Shown here: one piece after another, positions 35,290 through 45,473 of the stretch
Layout of the letters: each line of letters starts with the position of its first letter
Position numbering within the stretch: the stretch's first letter is position 1
NCBI GenBank assembly: GCA_021292105.1
Contig: CM037874.1
Coordinates: forward strand, 21,511,534 to 21,575,533
DNA: 64,000 bases
Source: Anadara kagoshimensis
Taxonomy: Eukaryota > Mollusca > Bivalvia > Arcoida > Arcidae
Direction of reading: 5' to 3'
Made by a program: the position numbers and the translations under genes
The notes under the pieces: model-generated
What the model was told of the DNA's origin: nothing
The model's database searches: none
What the model saw: the letters and a program-made list of their open reading frames with translations, nothing else

Positions 35290-35430
35290 TAGTTGTCTTT
35301 AGCTAGACAGGAGGTGCTTACCTTGTCAAAGCACCCAAGTTCTGGTGGAAGTGCGCGTGTTTTACTTAATTTGCCAGTTTTCAAAGTTTTAATTTTTGGG
35401 ATTGTGCTTTGGCCAAGACTTGTGTGTTTG
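35290..35430 (-). repeat. Dispersed repeat family R2, copy 5
   Basis: TAGCTAGACAGGAGGTGCTT, AAGCACCCAAGTTCTGG and CCAGTTTTCAAAGTTTTAAT are the complement of the R2 core and flank. Confidence 0.6.
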
Positions 35431-35539
35431 TTTTTGATTTCCAAAGGTAGAAGTGGCTTGTTAACAATTCTAGAGAGATTGACACCTATTCTTGTTTTGG
35501 ACTATATAGTAAACCTAAACTGTGCCATAACATTCAATT

Positions 35540-35840
35540 ACAGTACACACTTGTCGAAAGTTTTACACTAAGCTATGTTACAACGCGTTTTGTAACAAAA
35601 ACGTGTTTGGTAAAAGATTTAAAATTCAACCAGGAACAGAAAAAACGGTACCACAATATCGTTAGGATGTGTTGATACATATGTCACATACATGTAGTTG
35701 ATATCTGTTGAGATATCACTTTATTAGATGATTAATCCAACTTTTTTTTCCAAAAACGCATTTTGTAACAAAAGTATGTGAGACGTGAAACGGGTTTAAA
35801 TAAATAATCTAATAAAGTGATATCTCAACACAGCTAACGA
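35540..35840. repeat. Solo MITE-A terminus followed by an inverted-repeat element
   Basis: CAGTACACACTTGTCGAAAG with TTTTACACTAAGC (35540-35575) is one MITE-A end with no partner. Then a direct repeat of the form ACGCGTTTTGTAACAAAA occurs at about 35583 and 35756 (ACGCATTTTGTAACAAAA). A perfect 23-bp inverted repeat (GATATCACTTTATTAGAT core) has arms at 35707-35729 and 35807-35829. The structure looks like a nested or rearranged pair of small elements. Confidence 0.55.
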
Positions 35841-36022
35841 TGTCGATTTTTAAAATTATAATGAATTTGTCCCTGTGGCTCATGAAAACTTTTGTATGTC
35901 ATATTTTTGCGAACGCACTGTAAAAAAAAAACAGTATAAACACAATTGACTCATCTTTTTACTCTTTTTCTTACATGCAGGTTTAATTCAAAAACAAGAA
36001 AACCAATACTTTATGCTGTTTT

Positions 36023-36097
36023 GTTACTGTCATGTGCTGATTTTGAATGCATTATTTTAATAAAAATTCAAAATCAGCACATGACATTACAGTAACA
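36023..36097. repeat. Hairpin element, family H1 copy 2
   Basis: GTTACTGTCATGTGCTGATT pairs with ATCAGCACATGACATTACAG plus TAAC around a short loop. The arms match those of 29402-29466 while the loop differs. Confidence 0.75.
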
Positions 36098-36415
36098 ACT
36101 CAATTTCATAATAGAAAATTCATGTAAAGTTATTTTCGAGACCTATCCAAAAACCAATTACACATTTATTTCATTAAAGTCTCACAATCTAAAGTCGAAA
36201 TGTTCGAAAAGAATCTATGACACCAGGCCTAGAATTCAGTACTATAGAGCTACTATTGGTATTTTATGAAATACCAAAAAAATGGACAAAATATCACAAC
36301 TACGCGAGTGAAATTTTCGCTAGGGGAAATTTTAGCGAATTTTCTTCACCGTGAACAATAGCGAAAATTAGACACGCGCGAAAAATTCCCGATATACGGT
36401 ACGATACCAAATAAA
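36098..36415. other. Gene-free stretch
   Basis: A GCGAAAATT-rich segment at 36300-36395 (for example GCGAGTGAAATTTTCGCTAG) resembles MITE-C interiors but has no clear ends. Confidence 0.35.
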
Positions 36416-36419
36416 AGTA

Positions 36420-36655
36420 GCACATGAAGTAGAGTGGAGTTTAACGCCTCAGTCAAGATTCTCTCACTTATATCGATGCTGTCAGTTAATGAAATGTCGA
36501 AGAAACCGGAGTGCCGAGAGAAAATCACTGACCTTCGACATGCAAACTTTCTTACACTACGACCTCGGTCCCGATTGGGATTCGAACCTAGGCGGTGAAC
36601 GGCTCTAAGATGATCCGTAAATAGGTGCTTTAGACCACCCGGCCTCCGATTCCCT
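36420..36655 (-). mobile_element. SINE type 1, minus strand, full length
   Basis: The complement shows the tail TCAAGATTCTCTCACTTATA, the middle GAAGAAACCGGAGTGCCGAG, the B box as GGGATTCGAACCTAGGC, and the A-box end TTTAGACCACCCGGCC. Confidence 0.8.
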
Positions 36656-36993
36656 TCGATAGCAGCACGTCACCAAATACTTTTGAATGACATTATTATT
36701 TCATTAAAAAAATCAAAAGTAGCACATGCCAGATTTTCCGACACGCCATTAGTACAACGCCAGTGATGTACTGGATCTTGGTGATGGTTCTAACAGACAT
36801 CAGCAAAGACATATTTAACAGGATGAAAATTGACTTTAACTGTGGAATATTTCAACTCACTTCCGCATTTAAGAGTTTTAGTAATCCCTTTCCCACGCTA
36901 TTTCTGACGGAGTAAATACGAAAGCAGAGACTCATTCACAGGAGTATGTATCAGTCATCATGATCATGATGTAAACACACAGTTGTAGAATAA

Positions 36994-37591
36994 ATGCATA
37001 ACATGGTGCTCTCGAAAACACATAAATCTAGCCAGCTTTTTTCTCTTTTTTGTTTTTCCTATTTTCTCGCTTTTTTGAAAATTCATCAACCAGTGTTCAT
37101 TCTAGTAAGGGGTATGGATCTCCCATTTTGTCAAATTAAAATAATCAAATTTCTTTTTTCTGATTATTGCACATTTACATAATATCGATAATAATAATAA
37201 TTAGTTATTTTATTATAGTGTCACACATTAATACACATTTAATATGTACATACATAAAAATGGAAAACAGAAAATACATGTATTATAATTACAGTGTACA
37301 TTATTGCATGTCAAATGACCCCATCGCTAAGGCCTTTGTGAACCATATTTAATATTATATGAATGATAAAATATTGATTTTCATAAGATGTTTTTAACGA
37401 AAGTTTATGAAAATGGTCCTTCTGATAATCCTTGAATGAACATATAAATCTGTCGGTTTTTCTGTTTTGTTTTCCATTTTTTCGCTATTTATCCGTATAA
37501 GGAACATATGGCCATAAATCTCCTATTTCGCCCAATGACCCCATTGTTAAAGCCTAGATGGCCATACTGAACATTGCATATGTTAAGGTGT
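36994..37591. repeat. Degenerate ~205-bp tandem units (left part, interrupted)
   Basis: Related blocks are AATTCATCAACCAGTGTTCA with TTCTAGTA near 37080, AATGACCCCATCGCTAAGGC near 37312, GAAAATGGTCCTTCTGATAA near 37408 and AATGACCCCATTGTTAAAGC near 37532. The series resumes right of the transposon at 40542. Confidence 0.6.
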
Positions 37592-37815
37592 GTGGGACCC
37601 CTATATGTAGTAACTACCACAAATGTAGTAACGGTCACAAATGTAATAAAATTGTGTCACATATGTAGTAACGAACCACAAATGTAGGAACGACCGTTAC
37701 CACAAATGTAGTAACAATTTTTGTTACCACAAATGTAGTAAATGAAAACCGCTATATGTAGTAACGAAAATTTCGAAATCTGAACGTTAGAAACCAACAT
37801 TTAAGGTGCGTTCTA

Positions 37816-37918
37816 ACCCGATAGAAGCGACTTTTAACGCGTTAGAAGTGACTTTTAACTCGATAGAATGGAATTCTATCCCGATAGAAGTGGCTCTGAT
37901 TCCGATATAAGTGACTTT
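37816..37918 (+). repeat. ~21-bp tandem units inside the TIR transposon
   Basis: Variants of CGATAGAAGTGACTTTTAAC repeat about five times, with an internal reversed piece (GGAATTCTATCCCGATAGAA). Confidence 0.7.
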
Positions 37919-38269
37919 ATTAAATACCAAAGAAAAAATATATATGTATAAATTGTTAATTTTGCTGGGTTTTTTTCTATTTACATGTACTTGAAACAAT
38001 TAGTGTCACATAAGCGGCACATTACAAAATGATTAGCATAACATGTAATAGTAATTCAGATATAAATGTAATAAATAAATAATAATAATAACTACTAGTA
38101 TCTGATAATCCTTGTAAGGGTGTTACCCCTGTACTATGTTATGTATTATGCGATGAGCGATAATGCCAATTGGCCTCTTATTTTCATTATACTTCGGTTT
38201 GTAAAATACATGTAAAATTCAGTTTTTAAATTTAAGTTTCTGGGTTTTCTGTATTTTTGCAGATTTAAG

Positions 38270-38640
38270 TAGGGTACATGTATTGATTATACTCCACGGC
38301 ACTTAAGATGTAGGAAGTATAATGCTGTTGGTCGGTCCCTCCGTCCGTCCATCAGTCAATTATAAGTTTTCCGCATTGTTTCCTAAACACTTTCAGATAC
38401 TAGAGTTTTTGAATGGGAGTCACCACAATGAGTTGCAGATCAAGTTAACGTTTTGTTTTACTACGAATCCGATCCTTTGCAATTGTCTGATAATTTTATT
38501 GAAATACTAGTAACAGTTTTCTGCAGTTTTTTTCGTAATAGCTTGCACATATTGAACTGATTTGGCATATAGGTCTACCATAATGTGTTACAGATCAAGT
38601 TCACGTTTCATTTTGCTTTGCTGAAATTTACGTTTTTACG
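38270..38640 (+). repeat. Dispersed repeat with (CCGT)-rich start
   Basis: GGTCGGTCCCTCCGTCCGTC precedes CACCACAATGAGTTGCAGAT, and a second diverged block ACCATAATGTGTTACAGATC follows 170 bp later. Layout is like widespread invertebrate repeats that carry GGACGGAC-type runs; it sits inside the TIR transposon. Confidence 0.45.
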
Positions 38641-38714
38641 ATGACTACACTTGATTTGGTCCAATATGTGGGAGCAACCTCACAAAAGTTTTTGTAATAT
38701 TTGCTGATTTTTAT

Positions 38715-38715
<1 letters not shown>

Positions 38716-38765
<50 letters not shown>
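38716..38765 (+). repeat. (TC)n microsatellite
   Basis: About 25 units, within the TIR transposon. Confidence 0.95.
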
Positions 38766-38768
<3 letters not shown>

Positions 38769-38874
38769 GCATTTACAATACTTCGTAAATATCGTTATTG
38801 AAGTATATGAACTGCATTTTATAAGATGTGTTAGTCTGTAAAAAAGAACGTCTGTAATCATATATGGTGTATCT

Positions 38875-39110
38875 TGTTCTTTCGCCAAGCACTGGCATTA
38901 CGAATGAAAGTCACGGTTCTTTCGGATGGGAACTTAAAAACAAACGAGGTCCCGTGTCACGGTGGGCTTGGCACGCTAAAGAACCCTGCTGTATAATGCC
39001 ATCAGCGCACCCACATGCAAAATTTCTGCACCTTCGCCTATAGCTGGCGACGTCTCGATATAAGTAAAATATTTTTGACTAGGACGTTAAACACCATTAC
39101 TCAACTCTAA
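38875..39110 (+). mobile_element. SINE type 2, head-less copy
   Basis: Starts TTCTTTCGCCAAGCACTGGC, then GAAAGTCACGGTTCTTTCGG, AAAGAACCCTGCTGTATAAT and the tail GACGTCTCGATATAAGTAAA with GACTAGGACGTTAAACACCA. The tRNA-like head is missing. Nested in the TIR transposon. Confidence 0.8.
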
Positions 39111-39383
39111 ATTCTTGTACCCTGCTTAGTGTTTAAGTGCACTTCTCACAGGCTAGTTGCGTACCCAGTCCGCTAGAAACAGATCATAGTGTGGTACTTC
39201 TTTAAGGTTTTCTCTTTTGTCTGCGGTTTAAATTAAACGGAAGTGTTAAAAAAAATTCAGATTGTTTTATTTTGTTACTAAATTCTTAGCTTATTATTTT
39301 TAATTTGCATTGCTATGGGTGGGTGTCCAGTTGCCTGCTGAATATTGCAATTTGACCAACTAGATGAACATTAATGCATCCCT

Positions 39384-39398
39384 CCCCCCCCCCCCCCC

Positions 39399-39432
<34 letters not shown>
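39384..39432 (+). repeat. Homopolymer C then A run
   Basis: About 16 C followed by about 33 A. It could be a retro-inserted tail or an assembly-fragile tract. Confidence 0.85.
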
Positions 39433-39434
<2 letters not shown>

Positions 39435-39699
39435 GACAAAATAAGTAATTTGGCGTTTTCTAAGTTTTAAGTGATGGTGTTGTATTTTGTTTTTGTCTAG
39501 TTATGTACGCATCTACCCCCCCCCCCCCATTTCACCCCACCCACACGAAGTCATCTGATCACTCTGTATTAATTGAAGCACTACAAACTGTCTATTTTGA
39601 TTTGTACAAAGGTTACACATTTTTAAGACTTTTGATAAAAATACAAATCTCAATGTCGATTCGACGTCATGTAATTTGCAGGAGTTAATTGAATGAATG

Positions 39700-39905
39700 T
39701 TCCACTTATATCAAGGCTTCACCAGCTATATGCAAAGTGGCAGAAAGTTTTACCCATGGAGTGCAATGGAATGCGCTAGGGTTCTTTAACGCGTCACACC
39801 TGGTTTTAGGGTCTTTTCCAAATACCCTAATGGCTTTCATTTTAAACTACCATTTTTAAGTCTTGGTCAGACCCTGCCCGGGTTGCGAACCCACGAACCT
39901 TCCTG
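39700..39905 (-). mobile_element. SINE type 2, minus strand, diverged
   Basis: In complement: TCCACTTATATCAAGGCTTC (tail), CTAGGGTTCTTTAACGCGTC, TTTTAAGTCTTGGTCAGACC, and CCCGGGTTGCGAACCCACGA (B box). Nested in the TIR transposon. Confidence 0.7.
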
Positions 39906-40541
39906 GAAGTGGAATAATAAACAAACCATAACAAATAAATAGAACACCAACCCGTCAAAGATGGGGGTGTGACCAAAAAAAAATCTCTTCGAAGCGGCGA
40001 CTAATAAATGTACTGGGGACGTGAAATTCATCTCGGGACTTCCTTGTAGTAGCCTTGTCAGAGGTGAAAATGACTGTTAACATGAACATGAACCGTGATA
40101 TTCCACATCGTTATGAGTAGCTTAGAACTGAAAATCGACTTGCATTTGACTCTGGCTAAACATGGTGAAACCGAGGAATAATATGGGTTTGGGGTTTCAT
40201 TCCTTAAATTACCCGACAGATATACCTTAAATTACCTGGCAGAGAAACCACAGTGCTTGTCATTAATTAACACTAGCCTAGATATTACCCATTTTGAAAA
40301 AAAATATATTTTATCATTTTTTAAATTTTACTACATTTGTGGTAAAATTAATTTGTTACATTTGTGGTAAAATTTTGTTGCTACATTTGTGGTAAAATTT
40401 TGCTACATTTGTGACCAACATTTACTACATATGTGACAAACCTTACTACATTTGTGGTTCGTTACTACATATGTGACACAATTTTATTACATTTGTGACC
40501 GTTACTACATTTGTGGTAGTTACTACATATAGGGGTCCCAC

Positions 40542-41000
40542 AAGGTGTTTTAGAAGAAAGCTTTTTTGAAAATGGCCCCTCTGAAAAATCCTTGCATGAA
40601 CACATAATCTGTCGGGTTTTCTTTTTTGTTTTCTGATTTTCTGGCCAATTTGAAAATTCATCAATCAGTGTTCATTCTAGTAGAGACTATAGATCCCTTA
40701 TTATTTATGATCCCATTGTTCAGACCTTAATAGGCCTTATTTATAATTTATGTTATGTTAAACATGTTTAACATAACATAAATTATAAACTTTCGATGTT
40801 ATGGCGTTTTAGATGAAAGTTTCTTGAAAATGACCCAAATCTTTGAAAAATACTTGATTGAACACTGATCATTGTTAACCAAACTATTTTACCATCTAAA
40901 ATTGAATGATTTAAAAAAGATATATCAGTTTTATTTACACAAGTTGTATAATTAAAAAAATGTTTACATTTTATTTTTTTCGATATTTTCATAATTTTGA
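40542..41000. repeat. Degenerate ~205-250-bp tandem units (right part)
   Basis: GAAAATGGCCCCTCTGAAAA near 40570, AAAATTCATCAATCAGTGTT near 40655 and GAAAATGACCCAAATCTTTG near 40826 continue the left series. Removing the transposon and one target copy restores a ~205-bp spacing. Confidence 0.6.
40740..40789. repeat. 50-bp perfect palindrome
   Basis: Every base from 40740 to 40764 pairs with 40789 back to 40765. The centre is TTAAACATGTTTAA with arms TTATAATTTATGTTATG. There is no loop. Confidence 0.9.
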
Positions 41001-41584
41001 TTTTTAACTACGCCGAAGTTCATTAGTTATACCTAAAATGTACTCCTCGTAAGCCCCCTCAAACCAGAAGACGAGGTTGTTGTTGATGTATGCGTGTAGT
41101 GTTTTACTGTTTATGACAATTTTTTCTTTTTGAATTTTTTGCTTGTTTTTGAGTGACAAATATGTTGTTTTTCATTATATCAGCATTATTTTTTCAACAA
41201 CTTTTTTGTACATAAGGGATTGGGATGCACTCGGCTAAGGGTGATATATAGAATACATCATGGATTCGTCACGATTGTGTCACTTCGGACAAAATACCAC
41301 TTATAATGTGTTTTAGAAATCCTTCAAAGTTTTGTAGTCTACCTGTTACTTATATTTAAAAAGTCGGATTTTTATGAATACAATAGCAATTGATGATGGT
41401 GATGATGATGGTGGTGGTGGTAATTGCAGTCGATGTATCCCCTTCGTTATTTAGGGTCATTGTCAATGCTTCCCCCTCATGTACTGAAAGTTCTTTTTCT
41501 TCTTCTTCTTCTTATTATTATTATATGATCGATGTAACCTCTCGACACTGAAGGTCATTGTAAATGCCACCCCCTTATGTTATT
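41001..41584. repeat. Trinucleotide runs and a local duplication
   Basis: (GAT/GGT)n occurs at about 41395-41421 and (CTT)n/(ATT)n at about 41500-41525. Two similar blocks (AGGGTCATTGTCAATGCTTC and AAGGTCATTGTAAATGCCAC), about 100 bp apart, suggest a duplication; a third weak match lies near 41878. No gene. Confidence 0.5.
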
Positions 41585-41835
41585 GGCTTCAGTTTCACAA
41601 TCAATCCTTCATTAAGATTTTCTTTAACTTAAATCTGGACAATTATATTACAAAAAATCAACAAAATTAGAATATAGGTGTAATAAGCTTAGAGTGATCT
41701 ACAAAATGACACCTAAAACTGTGACTGTTTGGAAATATGTGACTGCAATTAACAAAATATATCAGATTTAGAATTTACCCCACTAAGTTCAAAAATCTTG
41801 ATTAAAAACAATTGTAACACTGGAGGCAGAGGGTC
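41585..41835. mobile_element. MITE-E copy, diverged
   Basis: The left AGTTTCACAATCAATCCTTC with AAGATTTTCTTTAACTTAAA and right AAAATCTTGATTAAAAAC resemble the 18500-18770 element. The interior includes TGACACCTAAAACTGTGACT. Confidence 0.45.
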
Positions 41836-42024
41836 ACTATTTTCCTAAGTGTGACCGACGTATCTCCATCGTGTTAATGAAGGTCACCAAGTGCCAACTA
41901 GCACTGTTGGGAGTCTGCAGTTTTCTGCATCCAATGTGTAACGTGCCAATATCTATTTAACACCTATGCCTCAGAATGCATAACTACATGACCATAACCC
42001 CATACCACACTGGTCGGAATATGT

Positions 42025-42240
42025 ACAACACAGACCTGTCGAAAGTTTAACACTGGGCTGACGAAGAGGAGTCGAGACTCAGGTGCCGAGTTGCTAAGAT
42101 ATGGATACCGAGTAGCTGCCGAAATATAGATAGCATCTACCAAAAAGCTGTCGAGATATAGCTATCATGGATCGAGATGAGCTGCCAGTTCGGCACTAAT
42201 TCGCGGTCTAACGATTTAATTTTCGACATGTTCGTACTGT
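42025..42240. mobile_element. MITE-A copy 6
   Basis: Ends are CAGACCTGTCGAAAGTTTAA and TTTTCGACATGTTCGTACTG. The interior GATGAGCTGCCAGTTCGGCA with CTAATTCG is shared with copies 4, 5 and 7. Confidence 0.8.
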
Positions 42241-42857
42241 TACTAACATGGCCACACAACCCGTGCCATACCGGCTTCAATACAAAATATTCCCCGATGG
42301 TGACATAACGATGCACGTACATATCAAGTCATAGTGACCTGTCAGATTATATTGGTCAAACAACAGATTTGACCCTATGAGGTATTTTTGACCAACTGAC
42401 CAAATACCCTTACTGCAACCAGATGGTTATGTCAATGTCATAATGTGTATTTGGAAAGAACTTGTTGCTTCATAAGCAATTACCCAGAATGTCTAGAAAC
42501 GGACACACGCCAAAAGCGTAAAACGTTTTGAAGTAAGATACAGTAAAAAAATTCCTTACAACCCCACGGTTTATTAACTCTGTTTCCTTCATTTAAACTA
42601 CTGGTGGCTATCAGAATAGATTTCATTAGCCTTTTAAAAAAATATTTATTTATTCATTTGTTTTTCATTCATTTATATTTACTTTCTAAATGTAGCAGAT
42701 TGACACGTCTGAATGCGTCCTACCGATAGATGTCCGTTTTAGTTTTAGCCAAAAAATCCATTCGACACAAGTTTCTGAGAAACTTTCTCAAAAAGAAACG
42801 TGTTCAAGTTCAGCTTATTTGTGAAATATTACATTCATTACACGCTCACTTGCATTA
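42241..42857. other. Gene-free stretch
   Basis: No exon, RNA or repeat that I can support. Confidence 0.4.
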
Positions 42858-43010
42858 AAACCTGTATATAAAGACCACCTAAGAAAATATATAAACAGGA
42901 GGTTTTTATATAGATGTTCTCTTTGAAGTATAAAGCAACGGGGCCTTAAAACTTGTTTTAATAAACAGATGGTCTTTATATAGAGGTGGTCGTTATAACA
43001 AGTTTAATAG
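42858..43010. mobile_element. MITE-D copy (single unit)
   Basis: The left AAACCTGTATATAAAGACCA and right TTATATAGAGGTGGTCGTTA with TAACAAGTTTAAT are inverted relative to each other. The GGTCTTTATATAGAGGTGGT block is the same sequence amplified in the 52679-55395 array. Confidence 0.7.
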
Positions 43011-43089
43011 TATAGTATACAAGGTATTTCAAAAAATAATATTTTCACATGCCAAGCAATCCCGTCATGATTGTCAAAGATTGGTTGAA

Positions 43090-43325
43090 TGGGGATTTAT
43101 GTCTCATACAGAATATTTCACTTATATCAAGACGTTACCAGCTATAGATGAAATGTCAGAAATGTTAACCTTTGCAGTGAGCTCAGGTTAATGTTTAACG
43201 TGCCACGTCTGCCATGTGCTTGGCGACAAAACAACCACTACCTATTTTCAAGTTTTGGTCAGACCCTGGCTTGGGTTCGAATCCCAACCTCCCACATACG
43301 AAGCGAGCTACTGTTGTGGTAAAGC
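43090..43325 (-). mobile_element. SINE type 2, minus strand
   Basis: In complement: ATATTTCACTTATATCAAGA (tail), ACGTGCCACGTCTGCCATGT, CCTATTTTCAAGTTTTGGTC, AGACCCTGGCTTGGGTTCGA (B box), and CCAACCTCCCACATACGAAG. Confidence 0.75.
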
Positions 43326-43628
43326 GATACTTGATCAATTTATGTAAACCACGGAAACATAATTAGCCGTATTTTATTTACAAATGCGATTTATGCTTTT
43401 AGTATCATTAATTTTATCAGAAATATAGAATAAAATTAGTCTTAAATATCATAATTAAATGCTGTGGCGGTTGATTTATTGACCAAACCTGACCACCGTG
43501 ACCAGCGGTCAAAATTCCTATAATTTAAGTTTCCATCCTCTATCTGTACTTTTACCGCTGGAAAATGAACTTGTTAATAAAAAGTGGCATATTAATGCTA
43601 ATATTCTTGACCATTAATTGGCTACCTA
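43326..43628. other. Gene-free stretch
   Basis: AT-rich; nothing recognised. Confidence 0.4.
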
Positions 43629-43849
43629 GAGTACAGACCTGTCCAAAGTTTAACACTGCGCTAACCTTTGCGAAATGGAGCTGAATTTGGTTGCCAAGTG
43701 GTTGAGATATGAATACAAGTGATCGAAACCCTGCTGGGAGATAAATAGCTGCTTCTGAAAAAGTGGTAATTTACGAGGTGCCGAGATGAGTTTACAATTC
43801 GGTACTAATTCGTTATCTTAGTATTAAAGTTTCGACAGGTCTGTACTGT
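43629..43849. mobile_element. MITE-A copy 7
   Basis: Ends are GTACAGACCTGTCCAAAGTT and TTTCGACAGGTCTGTACTGT, one of the best-preserved terminal pairs. Confidence 0.82.
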
Positions 43850-44049
43850 AATTAGTCCAGATGACCATGAACTTAAGGAATATTGGATATTTATCGGACC
43901 CTGTATTATCTATGTGTCATGTGGGTAACATCGCCGTAATAAAACGTCTATACAAATTGATCAGTAATTTACAAAATGCACATATCAAATTTATCTTAAA
44001 TTTTCACATTAAGATAAGGCAGAATTGTCTGCATTGACCTCATGTATAG

Positions 44050-44230
44050 ATTTGAATAACGTAAAATCATTTGTGTTCGGAAGCGCCCCTGTTCGAGGTG
44101 CCCTGATTTTCGAACACCATTGTCCACGAAATTACATGTCCAACCAGTAACGACAAACACCACGATTTTTTGCTTTTTTAGAGCCACGAACATTTGACAT
44201 CGCGAAAGTAAATGATTTCACAATAGTGAC
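44050..44230. mobile_element. MITE-C copy
   Basis: The left ACGTAAAATCATTTGTGTTC and right GAAAGTAAATGATTTCACAA are imperfect inverted ends. The interior has CACGAAATTACATG and GAGCCACGAACATTTG. Confidence 0.55.
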
Positions 44231-44329
44231 ATAAACAAAGAAGCATAAAAAATCTGTTACACCTTTAAAAGCTTTAATTCCATTTTACCAAATTTAAACC
44301 TTTTTTTAGAGTTAAGAATATACATTTTT

Positions 44330-44700
44330 GTCAGAACTAAATGCATTCACTATCAGCTTGAAATCATCTTAAAAATGACACTCAAAATGAAAATCTTAAT
44401 TAAATTACTAAGTCCAGATTCAATTTTTTTATATTTATGTTAAGGAAAATGTCAGTTATGGAATGAAGTGAAACTAGCCCCGGTTTTACAATCATTCACT
44501 AACAACTTAATCTGTTAAATTGAATTATTTTTTAATTGTTTAAATATTCAGAAATTTTTGGTGTCATTTTGAAGATCAAGCTTATAATATTTGTAATTAG
44601 GTTTGTCAAAAAAATATATTCATAATTCCGAAAAAATGATTCCCAAAATGTCCATAATTTAAGTTAAGGACTAGGACCTGAATATAAAAGCAAAAACTAT
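44330..44700. mobile_element. MITE-E-like region, diverged
   Basis: AAAATGACACTCAAAATGAA on the left is roughly inverted with TTTTGGTGTCATTTTGAAGA on the right. TAAGTTAAGGACTAGGACC and GAATGAAGTGAAACTAGCCC recall MITE-E ends. Boundaries are uncertain. Confidence 0.35.
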
Positions 44701-44839
44701 TATCTTTTTATTGTTACCAAGTCTAAATCAGTTATAATGCATCTTATCATTAATACAAACGACCACTTTTTCTCGAAGAAGTGTAAACATAAAGTACGTT
44801 TTTCTTTAAGTTAGAGGAAGTCTATTAAGATGTGACACA

Positions 44840-44949
44840 TTCAATTTCACACTTCAACGTGTCAAACTCCAGGCTCAATTACAATATTGTCAAACGTGAT
44901 GATACGGATTTACAGTCTTAGATAACTAAAACATATACAATACTGCATT

Positions 44950-44989
<40 letters not shown>

Positions 44990-45082
44990 ACACTTCAACG
45001 TGTCAAACTCCAGGCTCAATTACAATATGGTCAAACGTGGTGATACGGATTTACACAGAATTATAACTGATCTCTCTCTATT

Positions 45083-45119
<37 letters not shown>

Positions 45120-45178
45120 AATTTCACACTTCAAGGTGTCAATACAATATGGTCAAACGTGGTGATACGGATTTACAG

Positions 45179-45235
<57 letters not shown>

Positions 45236-45260
45236 GTGTTCCAGGCTCAATTACAATATA
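44840..45260 (+). repeat. Tandem units separated by (TC)n runs
   Basis: The block CACACTTCAACGTGTCAAAC with CAGGCTCAATTACAATATGG and GTGATACGGATTTACA recurs at about 44847, 44988 and 45123, with a partial at 45232. Each copy is followed by a (TC)n run of different length. The 103-codon frame across it (45000-45311) is mostly Ser-Leu from (TC)n and is not a gene. Confidence 0.85.
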
Positions 45261-45403
45261 GTATCGTTTGTAGATACATTTCAAGATAGTTTAGGAACCA
45301 GCTGCAGTTGACACCAGATATACATTCATACGTAAACCCACGTCATATCAGACCGGCGATAATCTATGTTACGTCACCATCTTGTACCCAGCATCTATCC
45401 TGT

Positions 45404-45473
45404 AGTCTCACTTAGCATACATTTGGAATTTTAAGGTAAAAAGGTAGGATTTTTATGTATGCTAAGTGAGACT
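45404..45473. repeat. Hairpin element, family H2
   Basis: AGTCTCACTTAGCATACAT pairs with ATGTATGCTAAGTGAGACT around a ~30-bp AT-rich loop. The right-hand sequence recurs twice at 46505-46564. Confidence 0.75.

Larger units (their letters stand above)
37592..40541. mobile_element. 2,950-bp non-autonomous TIR transposon with 7-bp target duplication
   Basis: Terminal inverted repeats are identical over 96 bp (37592-37687 and 40446-40541), beginning GTGGGACCCCTATATGTAGT, and flanked by AAGGTGT on both sides (37585-37591, 40542-40548). Beyond the perfect part both ends carry further copies of a ~15-bp motif, CACAAATGTAGTAAC, in inverted orientation (left to about 37765, right from about 40328), giving some eight to ten motif copies per end. 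Such subterminal motifs are typical transposase-binding sites. No transposase frame exists inside; the interior holds SINEs, a mollusc-type dispersed repeat and microsatellites. The 7-bp duplication and the ends do not let me assign a superfamily. Perfect terminal identity suggests recent insertion. Confidence 0.88.

Noticed and set aside
37592-40541. LTR retrotransposon interpretation of the terminal repeats
   Set aside because: The terminal repeats are inverted, not direct, and there is no primer-binding site, gag or pol sequence.
45000-45311. 103-codon open frame
   Set aside because: Mostly Ser-Leu encoded by (TC)n runs in a tandem repeat.
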